Source of the DNA: Populus alba
Taxonomy: Eukaryota; Streptophyta; Magnoliopsida; Malpighiales; Salicaceae
Assembly (NCBI RefSeq): GCF_005239225.2
Contig: NC_133294.1
Location: 3,968,001 to 4,032,000 of the forward strand
Length of the DNA stretch: 64,000 bases
Direction of reading: 5' to 3'
Part shown: piece after piece, positions 12,501-22,078 of the stretch
How the letters are laid out: each line of letters starts with the position of its first letter
Numbering within the stretch: the first letter of the stretch is position 1
Program-made: the position numbers and the translations under genes
The notes under the pieces: generated by a model
Seen by the model: only the letters and a program-made list of their open reading frames with translations
What the model was told of the DNA's origin: nothing
Database searches by the model: none

Positions 12501-12945
12501 TGGAGAGCACCTTTTTGTTAGTGGAGATGGCATCGGTTCTGGAGACTATTTTCATTTCTACCATTCAGATCCAAAGGCCGCATTATGTGCATGTAGTAAT
12601 GTCTCCAAGAATTTCAGAAACTTGAAACTGGATTGGAGAAGCTGCCAGCTTCATGCAGGTGGTGTTGGTAGTAAGGAAGTTGTTGGAGGTTTGGTTTTCT
12701 CTTGTTGGGGTCGTGGTGAATCATTCTTTGGACACAGCAACGTGGATAGCTCACCATTCTTGGATAACTTTCCAGGAATCCCAATGGCAGGAATCTTTTG
12801 CTATGGCGAAGTCGGACGTGGCTTTACAATGTTGAACGCAGATGACCATGAAGACCAAGAAGAACAGACTTCGTGTTGCTGTCTTCATGTATATAGCACT
12901 ATATATGTGTTGGTGTCTTATACTCCAGCACCTCTAAAGCATTAG
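6504..12945 (+). CDS. F-box/FIST-domain protein (At5g63520 type), intact, 10 exons
   Basis: Predicted exons: 6504-6710, 6813-6923, 7174-7266, 7361-7483, 9065-9169, 9319-9358, 10093-10251, 11271-11458, 12230-12339, 12495-12945. All introns are GT-AG and all phases agree. The total is 1,587 nt, giving 528 aa; the Arabidopsis relative is of similar length as I recall. Residues about 12-55 form an F-box (INEDLVQNILKRTPATSFAA, then CVCKSW), which in this family binds SKP1 in an SCF ubiquitin ligase. The remainder is a FIST_N/FIST_C sensory region. It includes SCANGIIGRDAV, GVLLTVGFFPGLQVEAIPLL and the FIST_C signature GIFCYGEVGRGF, and ends SYTPAPLKH. FIST domains are proposed to bind small ligands, so a ligand-responsive SCF receptor is plausible but not shown. 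The ATG at 6504 is the first in frame and lies just ahead of the F-box. Oddity: in exon 10 the residues CAC replace the SST of every other copy. Confidence 0.88.
8375..8935. mobile_element. CACTA-like subterminal repeat remnant in intron 4 (unit 1)
   Basis: It begins CACTGCTAAAAAAT and contains repeated degenerate motifs of the type 'attaccgatggaat' and 'aatcaccaacaaa' at roughly 80-90 bp spacing (about 8,616, 8,701, 8,785 and 8,877). CACTA (En/Spm) elements begin CACTA/CACTG and have subterminal arrays of this flavour. I could not find the opposite inverted terminus and no transposase is visible. It is a decayed or partial non-autonomous copy. Confidence 0.4.
11840..12007 (+). mobile_element. 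3' tail of a LINE, in intron 8 (unit 1)
   Basis: About 165 bp ending in ...aattttgactattaacc plus a run of A (11,991-12,007). On the opposite strand the same sequence, about 80% identical by eye, forms the 3' end of the LINE fragment at 44,846-45,198, which still has protein homology. It is a severely 5'-truncated copy, as is usual for target-primed insertion. It is shared with unit 2 (41,534-41,695). Confidence 0.6.
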
Positions 12946-13866
12946 AGTTTGTCCATCTTCTTATTGATGGATTACCAGAAGTACTGATGACTCTCTCTAC
13001 TATTGGTAGGACTTGTTGTTTTATTTTATTGGGGTGAAATATATCTAGTACTACAGAATTCTTACTACATTTTCTGCTTATATTATAATATTCGTATGGA
13101 TCATAGGAGACCATCTATATGAAATTTACAGAAGTTGAAATGTAGATGAAAGATCTAATATTGTACCTTGTTAACCAAACTGTTCCTGACCTACCTGCTT
13201 CAGTCCGGAAAGAATCTGTTATCCCCAGCGGCAGAGTCCACTGCCATAAAACGTAATAACTTTGTTATCAATCAAGCTTGATGCACATAATGCCATGGCC
13301 GACTAGGGTACAATTTCTTTTGACTGATGGGTTAGAGGCCTTGAATATATCCATAAGCATATAATGGACGCGTGACTATCGTTGGATTGGGTTGAGAATC
13401 AGTCAGCATGTACTCCGAGTCTAATTCTTTATAGGTTCGGATTAATGTAACTAGCTAAGGTTATTACAGTTAAAGTCGGGATCTATGTCTAAATTAAGTC
13501 TAAAAGTTGTTGTTCGGAGATTTTCTTTATTTTTTTAATGAGGATTCCTAATTCGATTTAGATTTCCTTAACTAGGTTTGTTTTAGTACTTATTTAAAAG
13601 TTAGTTTTAGAAACGTTTTATGAATTATTAAATTTTAAAATAGATTAAACAATTTTTCTCTACAGTTTAGATTGTAACTTTAAGCCTTGAGAAGCCCTAT
13701 CTTCCCCTGCATCAACTACAGTCGATCGTGATGTTAAAAGCAGCAAACATTTTAATAAAATAAAACTTCAATGGAGGGGTTCTGAATTCAGATTCTTGTG
13801 TTCATGGGATAGACCCTGAAGTTGATTCATGTGCGTAGTCCTAATTAATGCTTTGTACATGTTTCA

Positions 13867-14870
13867 GATTCTGGATGGGCAAAGATAACTGAATTTGGGA
13901 AGTGCTTCTGCATTCATTTCGAATACATGCCTCCGGAGTAAGTTCCAGTTTACTTACATTTGCAACACCAATATTTACAGGCTTGTAATCTAAACAATCA
14001 GATATTTATCTGCTATAACTAGTTGAGGATTTATCTTAGAAAGATTACGTTAATGATCTAATAAATGTATTTATGAATTAATGGGACAGATTTAGACTCA
14101 AGAGAAGATCTAATCATACCAGACTAGAATAATAAAGCATAACTTTTAATCTGATTATTAAATTACGTTAAAAATTTTACAATAATTTTTAGAGGCTGTT
14201 TTTATTGCAAATGTGGTTCCATGAAATCGCTACTCTGACTATTTGAACTTCAGATTTTGAAAATCTCGTTAAAACATGTAAACTTAAAGTTCACATCTGC
14301 AGCTTCTTTAATTTACTCATTAAAATTTATGTATTTTTTCTTCTGTTTGTTACTATCTTTAGCTTTAGACTATATCAGTTTCAATCTGATCTAACAGCAA
14401 AGGGGGCTTATGATTCTGAATACATTCCTTCTTTACTTTGCCTAACTTCATTTGCTTACAAGGTAAGATAGCTAGCATGTTTCGATAGTTCATTAATTAC
14501 CCAGGTACTTATGTGCGCCTATGCTATTAGGTCCTGTGCATTTTTTGAAGCACAAAGTAACATAGAGTTACATGTGTGGATCTACTGCAGTCCGAGGATG
14601 TTATGTGTCAGCCTGATCAACTTGACGATCCTAAGCTTGGAGATGACTACCCACGAGACAGTATCGCAAGGTGAAATGCAGGTTTGTGTATACGATGACT
14701 TGTGCTTACAAATGGCTGAGCTTGCTAGAACTTTCCCAGTAGAAAATCCTCAACTAAGACCAATGCGATGGGGTCATTTGTTGTTGCCCTTATGACACTT
14801 TCCTTCTCAATTGAGGGTAGGGATGTCGATCCTTTCTATGCAAATTCAAAGCTTTAATCAAGCTAATGTT
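13867..14870 (+). pseudogene. LysM receptor-like kinase (CERK1/LYK type) relic, unit 1 copy b
   Basis: The island at 13,867-13,938 reads GWAKITEFGKCFCIHF, then EYMPPE and a GT donor; this matches the kinase activation-segment exon of CERK1-like receptors, including the exon end after MPPE. A second region, about 14,591-14,805, contains across shifted frames EDVMCQPDQLDDPKLGDDYP and MAELARTFPVENPQLRP, then SFVVALMTLS. This is the C-terminal kinase lobe, where the family reads roughly MAELxxxCxxENPQLRPSMR. Frames are broken several times and the middle kinase exons and all LysM domains are absent. It is a decayed copy lying about 0.9 kb past the F-box/FIST stop. The family call is strong because the order and exon ends both fit. 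Confidence 0.65.
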
Positions 14871-15041
14871 GGAAGGTACGTTGCCAGTGAAATGAGTTTT
14901 TACTGGATGATCTAAATCCTTACAGGAGAACAACTTATTAGATTAATCAGATTGATCATAGATCTATTCATATAAATTAACCCGAAAACTTATTTATATA
15001 ATGTATGAAAGTTTTTAAAAATCAAAACTTATACTGTCCCA

Positions 15042-15382
15042 TGTCGTGCAAATCATGCTGCACAGAATGATCGTCTTCCAGTGCAGATGACAGTTCAAGT
15101 TCTCTACTCTGAGCAGCTACGTTTAAAGAATGCCTTGTCTGGAAGCTCAGGAGACGGGTTCCTATCACAGATAATTATGCTTCTTTGCGGAGGGAAAACC
15201 GAGAACTAAAGCTTGAGATATCAAGAATGCGGGTGAACCTGAGTGAGTTGGAGAAGGAGCAGATGTACATGAAACAAGGGATGATTGACAAGTCAGGAAA
15301 TGGAAAAACTTTCTTCACCTCACTATCGAAGGGAATCGGAAGGATTGGCATTTGCTTTATGCTTCAATTTTTATTAATTTAA
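15042..15382 (+). pseudogene. NPH3-domain protein C-terminal relic (unit 1)
   Basis: The first part reads CRANHAAQNDRLPVQ and then TVQVLYSEQLRL, the highly conserved C-terminal half of the plant NPH3 domain (BTB-NPH3 phototropism/CUL3 adaptor family). After a frame change near 15,165 it reads DNYASLRRENRELKLEISRM and a coiled-coil stretch ending KSGNGKTFFTSLSKGIGRIG. The BTB domain and most of the NPH3 domain are missing and a deletion or frameshift joins the two parts. The gene is not functional here. The relic shows that the duplicated unit carries pieces of at least three unrelated gene families. Confidence 0.75.
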
Positions 15383-15493
15383 TTAAAAAGAATAAGGGTT
15401 GTGAGATTTTCTCTTCTGGAGTTTTTATCAGTGGTGTTTTCATTGAGAGAACCACGCAAGACATCCCAAAAAGAATGATTTGAAAAAATAAAG

Positions 15494-15800
15494 TATATTA
15501 AAGAATCAATTTAATCTAAATTTAAAAAATGGTTAGATGAAGTTTAATTTTATAATATAATTTATATTATTCTTTAATACACCCCTTTTAAGTAAAAGTT
15601 TTTTTAATTTAAAAATTTATCTAGACTCACACTAATTTATGCTTAATTTTTATTAAATAAATAAAAATGATAAGATTCGAACTTGTAATCGCTTGATCAT
15701 TAAAACTTTAATGTTTTGTCAAATAACCAATTTAATCTAAAAACTTAAATTATTATGTGAGATTTTAAAAATAAAATTTATATTATTTTTTTAATAAATA
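15494..15800 (-). mobile_element. TRIM-like mini-retrotransposon (unit 1)
   Basis: Two roughly 85-90-bp direct repeats, 15,494-15,581 and about 15,717-15,800, flank some 135 bp. Read on the minus strand, each repeat starts near T(G)TATTAAA and ends near GATTAAATTG-TT-TTT. The inner segment begins with sequence resembling '...TTAATGATCAAGCGATTACAAGTTCGAATC' (in part tRNA-like) and ends in a purine tract AAAAGGGG just before the second repeat, as expected of a polypurine tract. There is no coding capacity. The layout fits a terminal-repeat retrotransposon in miniature. The primer site is degenerate, so an alternative is a SINE-like composite. Confidence 0.5.
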
Positions 15801-16128
15801 ATGATTATTGACTGATCTTATCGAGCAAACTCTTAGATTCGCAGTCCCATACAATTTATTACTAACATTAAAATAAATATTAAATAGATGAACCATAAAA
15901 GTACTTCATAAAACTGAAAATCCTTGTTGCTTTCTTAGCACTTCTTGCTTTGGATGTCTATGATAGCATTTTCCATGGCATTTTGTTGGTTCACATGGAT
16001 AATGAATTTATATATATCAACAGTGTCTAGCAATATGGGGAAAAATAAACCTAATAGTAGAAATTTTTAAATTTAATAATAAAGGTAATTAGGATATTAA
16101 TTTAATTGTTCTTTCAACGTCTCCCTGT

Positions 16129-16133
<5 letters not shown>

Positions 16134-16177
<44 letters not shown>
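16134..16177. repeat. (AT)22 microsatellite
   Basis: Uninterrupted AT dinucleotide run at the edge of block X. The equivalent place in unit 2, just before 46,189, has only a short AT run. The window's first base aligns to 16,179, two bases past the end of this run. Confidence 0.95.
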
Positions 16178-16179
<2 letters not shown>

Positions 16180-16298
16180 GAAGACAGATTGTCTTCTTCC
16201 TAGATTCATTTCATGTATAATTCTCTCCTTCTTTAATTTCTGCATACCTATAGAATTTCTCTCAGGAGAAAACTTGAGGCTTTCATTTTGGGAGGAGT

Positions 16299-16522
16299 TG
16301 TTAACTACACGGCAACTATTGCAATATGCCAAGCAAAACTGGAATAGATAATTATTAAATAGAAATGTTAGCTATTAAATAGCCTTACAAAGATAACAGA
16401 AAGACCACAAATTCAGCCCACTATCTATGCTAACAGAAGTGGTAACGTGTACAATGAAAATAAGAAAAAGTCTTCCTAGTAAATAGGAACTTTATTTGCA
16501 GAACAAAGAATAATTCTTATCA
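16299..16522 (-). repeat. Copia-1 LTR (3' LTR in element orientation)
   Basis: 224 bp with TG...CA ends. It differs from the other LTR at two A/G positions (near 16,357 and 16,453). Confidence 0.95.
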
Positions 16523-16537
16523 AATCCCTCCCTTAAA
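16523..16537 (-). other. Copia-1 polypurine tract
   Basis: On the minus strand AAGGGAGGGATT lies immediately before the 3' LTR. This is the expected plus-strand primer site. Confidence 0.8.
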
Positions 16538-16555
16538 CTTACTGTCATTCAACAG

Positions 16556-18505
16556 TTAGTTTATACTATAAGCATCGCAGACACCCATCATCCTTCGAAG
16601 TCTTTGAAAAACATCGACCTTTAATGGTTTGGTCATTATGTCTGCTACCTGATCCTTGCTCCCACAATGAATTAAAGCAATCGAACCTTCCTTCGTGAGA
16701 TTTCGTAGAAAATGATACCTCACATCGATATGTTTACTTCGACCATGCATCACAGGATTCTTGGACAACTTGATGGTTGAACTGTTATCACATCTGATCA
16801 AAGTACAAGTCTCATTATTGTATTCAAACTCCTTCAGTACTCTTTTCATCCATATGGCTTGACACGCACAAACTGCAGCTGCTATAAATTCTGCTTCTGT
16901 AGTGGACAATGTGACAATAGGCTGTTTCTTTGAACTCCACGTTACAGCACCTGAACTTAATAAAAACACATAACCACTTGTGCTCTTTCGATCTTCCATA
17001 TCTCCTGCATAATCACTATCAGTGAAAGCAAGAAGTCCATCATCTCCAACTTTTCTGTAGTAAATACCATAATTTACCGTTCCTTTTAAGTACCGAAGAA
17101 CTCGCTTTGCAGCCTGTAAATGCAACTCAGTTGGTCTTGACATGAATCTGCTTATAAGACTTGTGGCAAACATCATATCCGGTCTTGTGGCAGTGAGATA
17201 CATCAAACTTCCCACAATTTGTTTAAAATATGTCTCATCTATAGTAGTACCATTTTCATCTTTATTGATCTTAAAACCTGGGATAATTGGACTGCTCACT
17301 TCATTACTTTCAAGCATTCCAAATCTCTTTAAGATTTCAATAGCATAATTTCTTTGATATATAAAAATACCATCCGCTTGTTGAAGCACTTCTATGCCAA
17401 GAAAAAATCTCATGCTCCCCAAATCAGTCATATCAAACTCTCTCATCATTGAATTTTTGAAATCGCACATCATATTTTTATCATCACCAGTAAAAATCAA
17501 ATCATCAACATAAATACTTACAATGATGATTTTTCCTGCTGCATTCTTCTTTATGAAAAGTGTTTGCTCACTATCACACTTCTGAAATCCCTCCTTGATA
17601 AAGTGTCCCTCAATTCGACTAAACCATGCTCGTGGAGCCTGTTTTAATCCATACAGTGCTTTGTGTAATTTGTAGACCAAGTGTTCCTTTCCTTCTATCT
17701 CGTAACCCCTTGGTTGCTCAATATAAACTTCTTCGCTTAGTTCTCCATAAAGAAAAGCTGACTTGACATCTAGCTGAAAAATCTTCCATCCCTTTTGTGC
17801 TGCCAGGGCAATGATCATTCTCACAGTGTCCATTCTTGCTACTGGTGCAAAAACCTCCGTGTAGTCTATTCCATGTTTTTGCGAATAGCCTTTAGCTACA
17901 AGCCGTGCTTTGTGCTTGTCGATTTCGCCATGTTCATTGTATTTGGTCTTGTATACCCATTTGACACCAATTTTCTTTGCTCCGGTGGGCAATTCATGCA
18001 AGGACCATGTGTTATTTTTTTTAATTGAGCTGATCTCAATGTCCATAGCTTGTCTCCACTTTGCATCCGTTACTGCATCTTCAAAATAAAGAGGATCCCC
18101 TGTTGACATATTCTGAACAATATGTGCTTCGTCTTCTATGTCCTCATCGGCCAAGAGGACATAATCATGTAGGTAAGAGGGAGGACGTCGTGTTCTTTGA
18201 TTACGTAATCTCTCTGTATCATCATTAAACATGTTACTGCTTTCACCCTCTTCTCCCTCAAATTCACTCACCCGTGCCCTTCCCTGAAGTTCATTCACCC
18301 GTGTATCAATTTCCCTTGCATCACTCACCCTTGCATCATTTTCACTCACCATTTCATCACTGTCCCCATGATTCTCACTATTTTCATGCACTCGATCCCC
18401 ATTATTTTCACTCACCCTTATGTTGCTTTCCCCATGAATTTCAGTGTCTGCACTCACCCTCTCTACCGCATCACTGTTATTTTCTCCCCAGTCTAAATCT
18501 AACAA
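16556..18505 (-). pseudogene. Copia-1 pol part 2: reverse transcriptase and RNase H
   Basis: A 649-codon open segment. The N-terminal third is an acidic linker with repeated RVSE/RVSD-like motifs (about 18,262-18,462). The copia reverse transcriptase domain follows, from NNTWSLHELP through [11 protein letters not shown] and LDVKSAFLYGEL, with the catalytic YVDDL. RNase H contains FTDSDYAGD, STTEAEF and KHIDVRYHF. It has its own good frame to the end but lacks a start, because it should be continuous with integrase. The break is an A-run on the minus strand near 18,581-18,589 that is one base out of register. Confidence 0.9.
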
Positions 18506-18569
18506 GATTTGGCTCTCATAACATACATCCCAATTCCATTGTTCATCCTCCTCAAAAATAACATCTCTA

Positions 18570-19406
18570 CTAACAACAATTTTTTTTTGCTAATGGATCA
18601 AATAAACGATAACCCTTTGATTCTTCACTCACCCCTAACAAAACACATGGAAAACTTCTGTCATCTAATTTACCTCTTTTAGCAGCAGGGACATGCACAT
18701 GAGCTAGGCAGCCGAATACCCTGAAATGCTCAACAGAAGGCTTCACACCACTCCACGCCTCTTGTGGTGTGATATTCTTCACTGCCAAAGTAGGACAACG
18801 ATTCAAGACATAAAAAGTCCATTTCACAGCTTCAGGCCAGAATGTTTTTGGAAGCTTTTTATCAGATAGCATCGATCTAACCATATTCATCACCGTATGA
18901 TTTTTCCTTTCAGCCACCCCGTTTTGTTGTGGCGTGTAAGCATTTGTGAGCTGCCTTTTGATGCCCATTTTGTTGCAGTAATCTGTGAAATCAATGGAAG
19001 TAAACTCCTCTCCCCTGTCAGTGCGTAAGCATTTGATGCTCAAACCTCTCTCCTTTTCCACCATTGTTGTAAACAATTTGAAACAACACAGTGCTTCACT
19101 CTTTGCTGTCAACAGGTATACCCATGATTTACGGCTAAAATCATCAATAAAACACAAGGTATACCTTTTTCCACCATTTGAAGTAGGAGATATTGGGCCA
19201 CATATATCTGCATGAATGAGCTCCAAAGGCTGACTTGCTCTCCACGTTGTCCTTGTCTGCATATCACCACGCTGTTGCTTCCCATTGATACAATTTATAC
19301 AGACAGTATGTGATTCTTGAAGCCTAGGAAGACCACGAACCATCCCCTTTTGTTGCAAAACTTTCAAGCCTGAATAACTAAGGTGACCGTATCTTCGGTG
19401 CCACAA
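18570..19406 (-). pseudogene. Copia-1 pol part 1: integrase
   Basis: A 278-codon segment with the zinc-binding HHCC module (WHRRYGH, then CINC) and the integrase core. The core acidic residues are D in HADICGP, D in RTDRGEE and E in GVAERKN, with 35 residues between the last two (DD35E). The frame runs into a stop at the A-run near 18,585, before the linker to reverse transcriptase. At the upstream end it is out of frame with gag-protease by one base, at a T-run near 19,405-19,411. Confidence 0.9.
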
Positions 19407-20815
19407 AAAAACAGATCATTTGTGCTTGTATAAGAGCACCATTCTGATGACACTTTAGCAGCAGCTGGTGTATGAGACAGCAGTATAAACATTCGGTTTA
19501 TACTCATTTTGGTCTGAATAATCAGACCCTTTAGAGGGTGATATAATTTGCAAAAACCATGTTGAATTAAAATAGCCAAACCCTTCTCTTGTAATTGGCC
19601 AATGCTCAAAAGATTGTTTTTGAGTTCTGGGACATAATATACCTCATTCACAACATGAGTAATTCCATTCAGAAATAACTTAATACTGCCCTTCCCAATC
19701 ACATTCATTTTGCTATTGTTGCCCAATTTTACTGAATGAACAAAACTCTCATCAAGATTTATGAACATACCTCTGCTGCCACACATGTGATTTGAACACC
19801 CGGAGTCAAGAAACCAGGCTTCAATTTGTTCAGTTTCAGCTGACTCAGTGTATGCCATCAATAGCATATCATCAACTTGAACCTGTTCTGCTTCAGATAA
19901 CTCAGTGTAAGTTATCAATAACATGTCCTCAACCTGATCGGCTTCATGCGTCTCTATGTATGCCATCAAAAGCATATCGGTTTCTGCACTTGCTTCCACA
20001 TAATTTGCTTCTTTATTCCATCTTGGACATTCATATTGAAAATGTCCAAGATTATGACACTTGTAACATTCCACAGTAGCTCTATTGAAGGCTGAACCTC
20101 CTCTTCCACGCCCTCGTCCTCTGTAATGTCCCCTTCCACGTCCACTGCTGCTCCAGGTATTGTCTGTTGTCACCTTCAAAGCCTGCTCCAAACCACTGCT
20201 TTTGTGGAATTTTTGCTCGTGTATAGTAAGAGAACTCTGCAACTCATCAATAGTAATTGTATCCAAATTCCTGGATTCCTCAATCGAACAAACTATGTAA
20301 TTAAATTTGTCCGTGAGAGATCGAAGAATTTTTTCACAGATTGTGACATCAGTCATGGCTTCTCCATACACCCTCATCTTATTTGCTACCGTCATTACTC
20401 TAGCAAAATAAGCAGTAATTGTTTCACCAGTCTTCATCTCCAGTATTTCAAAATCCCTTCGCAGGGCTTGAAGTGTTGATCGTTTGACTCGAGCATTTCC
20501 CTCATATTTGGTCTTCATTGACTCCCAGATCTTCTTAGACGTATCCTTTTCCAAGATTGTCTCCAGAATACTTCTGTCAATTGCTTGGAAAAGATAGTTC
20601 TTGGCTTTAAGATCCTTTAGCTTCCATGCATCAAGCTCTTTCTGTCTTCCTTCTGACAGTGGTTGTTCCCCAAGTGCTGGTTCTTCAAAACCAGTTTCAA
20701 TTAAGCACCAATATTCCTTGCTGCGAAGAAAATTTTCCATGAGCATGCTCCAATGGTCATAGTGACCATCAAAGCGTGGAATAGCTGGTTGCACAAAATG
20801 CCCTTCAGAAGACAT
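19364..20815 (-). pseudogene. Copia-1 gag and protease
   Basis: The ATG is at 20,813-20,815. The gag (UBN2-like) region starts around PRFDGHYDHW. A glycine/arginine-rich segment precedes a CCHC zinc knuckle (CYKCHNLGHFQYEC, residues about 250-263). The aspartic protease active site is LDSGCSNHM, about residue 337. Between knuckle and protease a DMLLMAYTE-like motif occurs three times in a row (about 19,837-19,980), which is unusual. The frame ends at 19,364 only because a one-base shift near 19,408 moves it out of the integrase frame. Confidence 0.9.
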
Positions 20816-20885
20816 TGCTCTCTTCACCTCTCTCTGTATAAAACTCTCACAAAAGCTGCTGCTTTATTTTCAGTTCCCAGTGGGG

Positions 20886-20897
20886 GCTCTGATACCA
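20886..20897 (-). other. Copia-1 primer binding site (tRNA-Met initiator)
   Basis: On the minus strand TGGTATCAGAGC begins three bases after the 5' LTR. It is complementary to the 3' end of initiator tRNA-Met, the usual primer of plant copia elements. Confidence 0.95.
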
Positions 20898-20900
20898 GTT

Positions 20901-21124
20901 TGTTAACTACACGGCAACTATTGCAATATGCCAAGCAAAACTGGAATAGATAATTATTGAATAGAAATGTTAGCTATTAAATAGCCTTACAAAGATAACA
21001 GAAAGACCACAAATTCAGCCCACTATCTATGCTAACAGAAGTGGTAACGTGTACAATGGAAATAAGAAAAAGTCTTCCTAGTAAATAGGAACTTTATTTG
21101 CAGAACAAAGAATAATTCTTATCA
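20901..21124 (-). repeat. Copia-1 LTR (5' LTR in element orientation)
   Basis: 224 bp, same ends as the LTR at 16,299-16,522, followed by the target duplication GGAGT. Confidence 0.95.
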
Positions 21125-22078
21125 GGAGTGCCATACTATACCTTGTTAGACTCGGTCTGGGATATGACTCGAAAATAACTCAGGTCATTGGGTTGCCGGG
21201 ACTCCCAGAGTAAAAAAAAATTTATCAAAACTAATTTTGTTTCATCCTTTTGTTAAAAAAATTAAAAAAAAATCTTGGTGTTAACCTATCTAGATTTGGA
21301 GCGGTCTGGTCGAGTCATTGATCAATCAGTTTAGCTAAGTCAATGTAATTTTTCTAAAATCAACCTGCTAAATCGGAAGGATTTAATAACTTGTGCATAT
21401 CTAAGCCACTGAAAAACCGTGGAAAACCCAATAAAACCAGACTGAGACGCTTCAACCATTAAAATGATGTTTCTGTGGAGTTTCGAAAAATCAACAACTA
21501 AATTCCGAAGCCTGACTGAGTCCTTAAATGATCTTTCTTCTTCAGTCCATGCTTGAAAACGACTTTAGGACAGTGGTTGCGGAAAAACTACAAAAACCAA
21601 CATGACTTTGATGCAAATGGACTTGGTCTCTTTGGCTCTTCTGACTAATTCCAGGTCCTTCCATGAAAGTTTCTAAATGATGATGACAACAGTACATTGG
21701 TCCCCAAAATTTGGTTAAATGGGTGGACAGCAGAAACCACTCCATAAGACAGAAAAATCCTCTTACTTTGCTGGTAACTCCTTTCTCCTATGGATGTTTA
21801 AGATGGTGTTTGTCCCTGCACTTTCTCAGCACACACAGTAGATTAATTCAAAGTATTTTGGCCCGACAATGCTTAAGAATTATTAAAACATGGAAGAAAG
21901 TGAGAAAAAATTCAAAAGCTGTTCAAATTTTGGCCCGATAATGCATCAGAAAATTCAGAATCACACAACAAAGATGATATTTCTTGAAAACATCTTCTGC
22001 CACAAGCTTGAGAAGGTCTCTAGGATAATGGAATGGTAGTTGAACAAAAACAAAACCAAGACAACTTCAAGCATGTAA

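Larger units (their letters stand above)
16299..21124 (-). mobile_element. Ty1/copia LTR retrotransposon, copia-1 (4,826 bp)
   Basis: A complete element read on the minus strand: 224-bp LTRs beginning TGATAAG and ending GTTAACA, a tRNA-Met(i) primer site, gag, protease, integrase, reverse transcriptase and RNase H in copia order, and a polypurine tract. It is flanked by the 5-bp target duplication GGAGT at 16,294-16,298 and 21,125-21,129. The empty site is visible at about 100-112 and at 46,230. The LTRs differ at 2 of 224 positions, so insertion was recent. Two single-base homopolymer shifts break gag-pol. Confidence 0.97.

Noticed and set aside
13400..13735. Possible solo LTR ending in cccctgcatca
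   Set aside because: The ending resembles some plant LTRs, but I found no TG start at a sensible distance and no target duplication.
16106..16351. Frames over the AT microsatellite on both strands
   Set aside because: They consist of Ile-Tyr repeats from the (AT)22 run and then LTR sequence.
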